From Aminipila luticellarii (GTDB lineage: Bacteria; Bacillota; Clostridia; Peptostreptococcales; Anaerovoracaceae): DNA of 64,000 nt. Numbering within the stretch: the first letter of the stretch is position 1; each line of letters starts with the position of its first letter. Under the pieces are notes generated by a model, which saw only the letters and a program-made list of their open reading frames with translations, was not told the origin of the DNA and did not search any database. Positions 60,089-64,000 of this stretch are shown piece after piece. The translations under genes were made by a program, and so were the position numbers. The stretch covers positions 558,001-622,000 of the forward strand of contig NZ_CP035281.1 of assembly GCF_004103735.1 (NCBI RefSeq). The letters are read 5' to 3'.

Positions 60089-61681
60089 ATGGAAACGAAG
60101 ATGTTTTGTTATCAATGTGAACAAACAGCAGGATGTACAGGATGCACTGGCGGAGCAGGAGTTTGCGGAAAAAAATCCAGCACGGCAAATTTGCAGGATG
60201 AACTGACAGGGGCTTTGATCGGACTTGCCAGAGCATGCGGAAGCGGCACAACACCGGAAAGTGCGACAAAACTGATTATTCAGGGCTTGTTTACAACAGT
60301 GACCAATGTAAATTTTAACGATGATACCATTAAAGAGCTCATTGAAAAAGTAGAAAAAGAAAAAGCTAAAATTGTACCGGACTGTTCCGGGTGCGGATCG
60401 GCCTGCGGACATAATGATAATTACGATATGAAAAAACTATGGGATGACAATGAGGATATTCGTTCTCTGAAATCCCTGATCTTATTTGGAATGCGAGGAA
60501 TGGCTGCGTATGCTTATCATGCCATGGTGCTTGGCTATAAGGATGAAGAGGTCAATGCATTCTTCTATAAAGCTTTGTGTGTAATCGGAGAAGACTGGAA
60601 CATGGAACAGCTTCTTCCTGTAGTTCTGGAAGTGGGCGAAGTAAACTTAAAATGTATGGCACTGCTGGACAAGGCTAACACCGAGACCTATGGAACCCCA
60701 GTACCTACCGTTGTGCCTTTGAAGGTAGAAAAAGGGCCGTTCATCGTTATTTCAGGTCATGACCTGTACGATTTAAAACAGTTGCTGGAACAGACAAAAG
60801 GAAAAGGAATCAATATCTATACTCACGGAGAAATGCTTCCGGCTCACGGATATCCTCTACTGAAAGAATATTCACACTTAAAGGGCAATTTTGGTACAGC
60901 ATGGCAGAATCAGCAGAAGGAATTTGATAATCTTCCGGCGCCGATTTTATTTACCACTAACTGCCTGATGCCGGTAAAGAGCAGCTACGCTGACAGAGTA
61001 TTTACTACGGAAGTCGTTTCATACCCGGAATTAGTGCATATCGGCGAGGATAAAGACTTTACTCCTGTCATAGAAAAAGCACTGGAGTTAGGCGGATTTG
61101 CTGAAGACAGAGAATTCACAGGAATCAACGGAGGTAAAGAGGTTACCACAGGCTTTGGTCATGGTACGGTACTTTCTGTAGCAGATAAAGTAATTGATGC
61201 AGTAAAGGCCGGAGACATCAAACACTTCTTCCTGGTAGGCGGATGTGACGGTGCAAAACCAGGCAGAAACTATTATACCGACTTTGTCAGCAAGACTCCA
61301 AAAGATACTGTTATTCTGACATTAGCCTGCGGAAAGTTCCGATTCAACGATCTGAACATCGGAGAAATCGGCGGATTGCCTAGAATCATGGATATGGGAC
61401 AATGTAATGATGCTTACAGTGCCATCCGAGTGGCTGTAGCACTTGCAGAAGCTTTCGGATGCGGTGTCAATGAACTTCCGCTGTCTATGGTGCTTTCATG
61501 GTATGAACAGAAGGCAGTATGTATCTTATTGACATTACTGTATCTTGGAATAAAGAACATTTATCTGGGACCAAGCTTACCGGCTTTCATTTCACCGAAC
61601 GTTTTGAACTTCCTGGTTGAAAACTTCAATATCTCACCGATCAGTACACCGGAAGAAGATCTGAAGAAGATTCTTGGATAA
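60089..61681 (+). CDS. hcp: Hybrid cluster protein (hydroxylamine reductase)
   Basis: 530 residues, full length. The N-terminal cluster cysteines are C7, C10, C19 and C26; hybrid-cluster ligands lie in later blocks (HGEMLPAHGYP, TTNCLMPV, VGGCDGAKPGRNYYTDF, LACGKFRFN). Hcp protects anaerobes against NO by reducing it and can reduce hydroxylamine to ammonia. The ATG at 60089 follows AGAGAGG; a start at 60071 would lack a good site. No hcr or HcpR gene is adjacent. Ends at a strong hairpin. Confidence 0.96.
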   Translation: METKMFCYQCEQTAGCTGCTGGAGVCGKKSSTANLQDELTGALIGLARACGSGTTPESATKLIIQGLFTTVTNVNFNDDTIKELIEKVEKEKAKIVPDCSGCGSACGHNDNYDMKKLWDDNEDIRSLKSLILFGMRGMAAYAYHAMVLGYKDEEVNAFFYKALCVIGEDWNMEQLLPVVLEVGEVNLKCMALLDKANTETYGTPVPTVVPLKVEKGPFIVISGHDLYDLKQLLEQTKGKGINIYTHGEMLPAHGYPLLKEYSHLKGNFGTAWQNQQKEFDNLPAPILFTTNCLMPVKSSYADRVFTTEVVSYPELVHIGEDKDFTPVIEKALELGGFAEDREFTGINGGKEVTTGFGHGTVLSVADKVIDAVKAGDIKHFFLVGGCDGAKPGRNYYTDFVSKTPKDTVILTLACGKFRFNDLNIGEIGGLPRIMDMGQCNDAYSAIRVAVALAEAFGCGVNELPLSMVLSWYEQKAVCILLTLLYLGIKNIYLGPSLPAFISPNVLNFLVENFNISPISTPEEDLKKILG

Positions 61682-61702
61682 TTTATAGGAATAGCGCCTG
61701 TT

Positions 61703-61738
61703 GTCAAAATTGTCAAAAAATAAATTGACAATTTTGAC
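61703..61738 (+). terminator. Terminator of hcp, possibly overlapping a promoter
   Basis: GTCAAAATTGTCA and TGACAATTTTGAC pair perfectly (13 bp). Its right arm also supplies TTGACG (61734-61739) ahead of TATAAT at 61759-61764, so it may double as operator and promoter for the next leader. Confidence 0.65.
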
Positions 61739-61770
61739 GAATTTAGGTACTATATGTATATAATTTAAAG

Positions 61771-61853
61771 GAGCACTGTGCGACGTAGTGTGGGGCTCGG
61801 AAAAAGGATTGCGAAGCAGCACCTGAACATATTTTGTTTGGGTGCTTTTTTTG
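61771..61853 (+). ncRNA. Structured leader ending in a terminator, upstream of the dCache chemoreceptor
   Basis: A GC-rich segment (GGAGC ... GGGCTC with an inner CACT/AGTG pairing) is followed by GGAAAAAGGATTGCGAAGCA and then by AGCACC and GGGTGC flanking a 16-base loop before seven Ts. The terminator is 20 bases upstream of the start codon, as in riboswitch-type attenuators. I could not fit it to the c-di-GMP-I or c-di-GMP-II consensus. Confidence 0.5.
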
Positions 61854-61872
61854 TCGAAAGGAAGAATGCTTT

Positions 61873-63933
61873 ATGAAAAACTTTCAAGATCTAAAAATTT
61901 CAACAAAACTAACGCTTTCTATTGCGGGTATGTTAATCATTGTTTTGGCTCTTTTGGTGGGCATCACTGCTTTTGTATCGTCTGGACAGCTGTCAGAGGC
62001 GATTAAGCTGCAGGTAATGCAGATTTCAAAGACCAATGCTGAAATTGCTGAAGGAGAATTGTCTGCTTCTGAAAAAGCGACGAAGCTCCTTGGAAATTAC
62101 ATAGGAGATGCCCTATCTGACCAGGATGCGGGTGTACAAAATGCTCCGAGTAAAGTATTTAACAGCTTGATTTCACAGCGTTCAGCGGATATTGAACAGT
62201 ATAGCATTGCCAGCATCCGATCCAACATAAAGTCCAGTGCGGAGATTGTGGGCATGGGAGTATTTTTTGAGCCGAATGCCTTCGATCCTGCCGTAAAGGA
62301 TTATACCTTATATTTATCGGAAAAGGATGTGGAGGGGGACACGGTTCAGAACTATGGGGAATATGAGAGCTATGCCAACGAGGATTATTATTCCATAGCT
62401 AAAAACACACAGGATCTTTATGTGACAGAGGTCTATGAGGATCAGGGAATCAACATGATTACGGTCTGTTATCCCATTCTGAAAGATGGTAAAGCAGTGG
62501 GCGTGGTAACGGCAGATATCAACAACAATATTTTTCAAGCCATAAAAAAATCGGATATCGGTAAATATGGTTCCATTCAATTTGCTGTTTACAACGAGAA
62601 TGGCATCAAAATTTATGATGCGAAGAATGCCAAAGGGGTAGGAAGCAAGTTAGATGCCGCGACTGTCAAAGACTTTAAAGGTGCGGAGGCCTTTATGAGT
62701 GACACCGGAAAGACCGACAAATTCTATAGTCCGATTAAAGCCGGAAATCAAATCTGGTGGTCGGAGGTCTCTCTTTCAGAAAAGGAGATGGTAAATCCAG
62801 TAAAACACATTATTTTCATACAAATTACGTTAGCCCTCCTTTCCATGGGGATCATCTGCGTTATTTTATATGCCATTGTAAAAAGGATGCTCAAACCACT
62901 TGATCATATAGTGGAGGCTGCGGAGCATATAGCAAATGGAAACTTTGATTATCAAAACCAAACAAAAGCGAGGGATGAAATCGGGTTACTGTCGCAGTCC
63001 TTTGAAATCATGTCAAACAATCTGAAATTAATTATAGCAGATATTACAAATTTCTTACAGGAAGTGTCAAACGATAATTTTGATGTAAATAGTATCTATG
63101 CGGATCAGTATGTGGGAGATTTTAAACCCCTGCTGACAGCTCTGGAGGCAATAACGGAAAGCTTAAGTCTGACGATTGGCGAAATTAATGCCTTTTCAGA
63201 TCAGGTGCAGTCCGGTTCCGAACAGGTTTCTCTGGGGGCACAGTCTTTAAGCCAAGGTTCTATCGCACAGGCTTCTGCTACAGAACATCTGTCGGCTACA
63301 ATTAATCAAATTTCGGAACAAATAAGGAGTGCATCTGAAAATGCGTTAAAAGCAAATGTTTTTGCAGAAAAAACCGGCGAAAGTATGAATCTGAGCGGAA
63401 ATAAAATCAATCAGATGGTAGACGCCATGAGTGAAATCTCTGAGAATTCCCGTGAAATTTCTAAAATCATCAAGACGATTGAGGACATTGCATTCCAGAC
63501 TAATATTCTGGCCTTGAACGCTGCCGTGGAAGCCGCCCGTGCAGGTTCCGCCGGAAAGGGCTTTGCTGTAGTTGCCGACGAGGTTCGAAACCTCGCCCAA
63601 AAATCTGCCGATGCGACAAAGAACACCACATCACTCATTGAAAAAAGCGTTGCGGCCATTGACAACGGCGTTTTTATCGCCAATGATACCGCTTCTTCTC
63701 TGTTTGAAACGGCCGAGGATGTGAATAAGATCGTTTCCCTTATCGGTGAGATTTCCGGAAACTCGGAGGAACTGGCCAAGGTCATTGTAGATGTTTCGCT
63801 GGAGACCGATCACATTTCCTCCGTCGTTCACACCAACTCGGCCACCTCCGAAGAAAGTGCGGCTGCCAGCGAAGAACTGTCCAGTCAGGCAAATCTGATG
63901 AAAGAGTTAGTCAGCAAATTCCGACTGAAATAA
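61873..63933 (+). CDS. Methyl-accepting chemotaxis protein with dCache sensor
   Basis: 686 residues. Membrane segment at about 13-38, an extracellular double-Cache sensor (about 40-310; [15 protein letters not shown]-like and [36 protein letters not shown]), a second membrane segment at about 314-337, HAMP, and a long MCP signalling domain with the hairpin tip near 540 ([37 protein letters not shown]). dCache receptors often bind amino acids or carboxylates. AAAGGAAG precedes the ATG at 61873. It ends 67 bases before the window edge; no clear terminator follows. Confidence 0.95.
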   Translation: MKNFQDLKISTKLTLSIAGMLIIVLALLVGITAFVSSGQLSEAIKLQVMQISKTNAEIAEGELSASEKATKLLGNYIGDALSDQDAGVQNAPSKVFNSLISQRSADIEQYSIASIRSNIKSSAEIVGMGVFFEPNAFDPAVKDYTLYLSEKDVEGDTVQNYGEYESYANEDYYSIAKNTQDLYVTEVYEDQGINMITVCYPILKDGKAVGVVTADINNNIFQAIKKSDIGKYGSIQFAVYNENGIKIYDAKNAKGVGSKLDAATVKDFKGAEAFMSDTGKTDKFYSPIKAGNQIWWSEVSLSEKEMVNPVKHIIFIQITLALLSMGIICVILYAIVKRMLKPLDHIVEAAEHIANGNFDYQNQTKARDEIGLLSQSFEIMSNNLKLIIADITNFLQEVSNDNFDVNSIYADQYVGDFKPLLTALEAITESLSLTIGEINAFSDQVQSGSEQVSLGAQSLSQGSIAQASATEHLSATINQISEQIRSASENALKANVFAEKTGESMNLSGNKINQMVDAMSEISENSREISKIIKTIEDIAFQTNILALNAAVEAARAGSAGKGFAVVADEVRNLAQKSADATKNTTSLIEKSVAAIDNGVFIANDTASSLFETAEDVNKIVSLIGEISGNSEELAKVIVDVSLETDHISSVVHTNSATSEESAAASEELSSQANLMKELVSKFRLK

Positions 63934-64000
63934 AATGAAACGGATGTCAAAAATCTACAGTTTACGATTTATAAATCGTATCATACAAATTAAATTTGAG

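Noticed and set aside
61771-61853. c-di-GMP riboswitch
   Set aside because: The conserved aptamer blocks of class I and II are not present; kept only as an unassigned leader.
1-64000. CRISPR array, tRNA/rRNA genes, prophage or complete insertion sequence
   Set aside because: No regularly spaced repeats, cloverleaf sequences, phage structural genes or transposases were seen on either strand.

Overview
The window looks like a chromosomal segment of a motile, strictly anaerobic, amino-acid-fermenting Firmicute of the class Clostridia. The evidence is the protein families, the AGGAGG ribosome binding sites, the moderate to low G+C, a ferredoxin-dependent 2-oxoacid pathway ending in Ptb/Buk, CO dehydrogenase, hybrid cluster protein, a perfect CIRCE element and a clostridial-style glycine riboswitch. 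A relative of the Anaerovoracaceae (Eubacteriales Family XIII) is my guess from gene content only. I see no rRNA, tRNA, CRISPR array, complete insertion sequence or prophage.

Layout. 1-7.4 kb is A+T-rich accessory DNA: an MGMT-type protein, an internally deleted relic of a type I restriction locus (HsdR and RhuM pieces), a DOPA-dioxygenase-like protein, a two-gene AAA+/VWA module, DUF4180 and DUF2935 proteins and a major-royal-jelly-like protein. 7.6-12.9 kb has a duplicated 103-bp leader element in front of a FeoA-FeoB fusion, then a Na+/H+ antiporter and a 3-methyladenine glycosylase. 13.0-18.2 kb has two short-chain dehydrogenases around a two-gene NHEJ system (Ku, LigD). 18.5-28.6 kb is the metabolic core: a sigma-54 activator, a well-formed -24/-12 promoter, then iorA-iorB, an amino acid permease, ptb, an unassigned membrane protein, buk and an aminotransferase. 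Together these transaminate an amino acid, oxidise the 2-oxoacid to an acyl-CoA with reduction of ferredoxin, and make ATP through the acyl phosphate.

28.7-38.8 kb has motAB, a ribosome-protection-type GTPase fused to a NYN ribonuclease domain, a tandem glycine riboswitch ahead of a CycA-like permease, a Ca2+/H+ exchanger, an isolated larB, and a chemoreceptor with no membrane segment and a C-terminal solute-binding domain. 38.9-49.3 kb has a SIMPL-domain protein, an isolated cooS, a membrane transglutaminase, a copper-type HMA/TauE/cupredoxin fusion with a two-component system, a HrcA/CIRCE-type hsp20, an XRE regulator fused to a complete desulfoferrodoxin-like module, and a DNRLRE-type protein pair.

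49.9-64 kb has an iron alcohol dehydrogenase, a NitT/TauT-type ABC transporter, an M23 peptidase, a CorA transporter, a WYL regulator with a GyrI-like protein, a PadR/membrane protein pair with a clear promoter, hcp and a dCache chemoreceptor preceded by a terminator-ending leader. The items most worth a second look are the XRE-desulfoferrodoxin fusion, the soluble chemoreceptor, the GTPase-NYN fusion, the tandem feoAB leader repeats and the sigma-54 amino-acid operon with its unassigned membrane protein.
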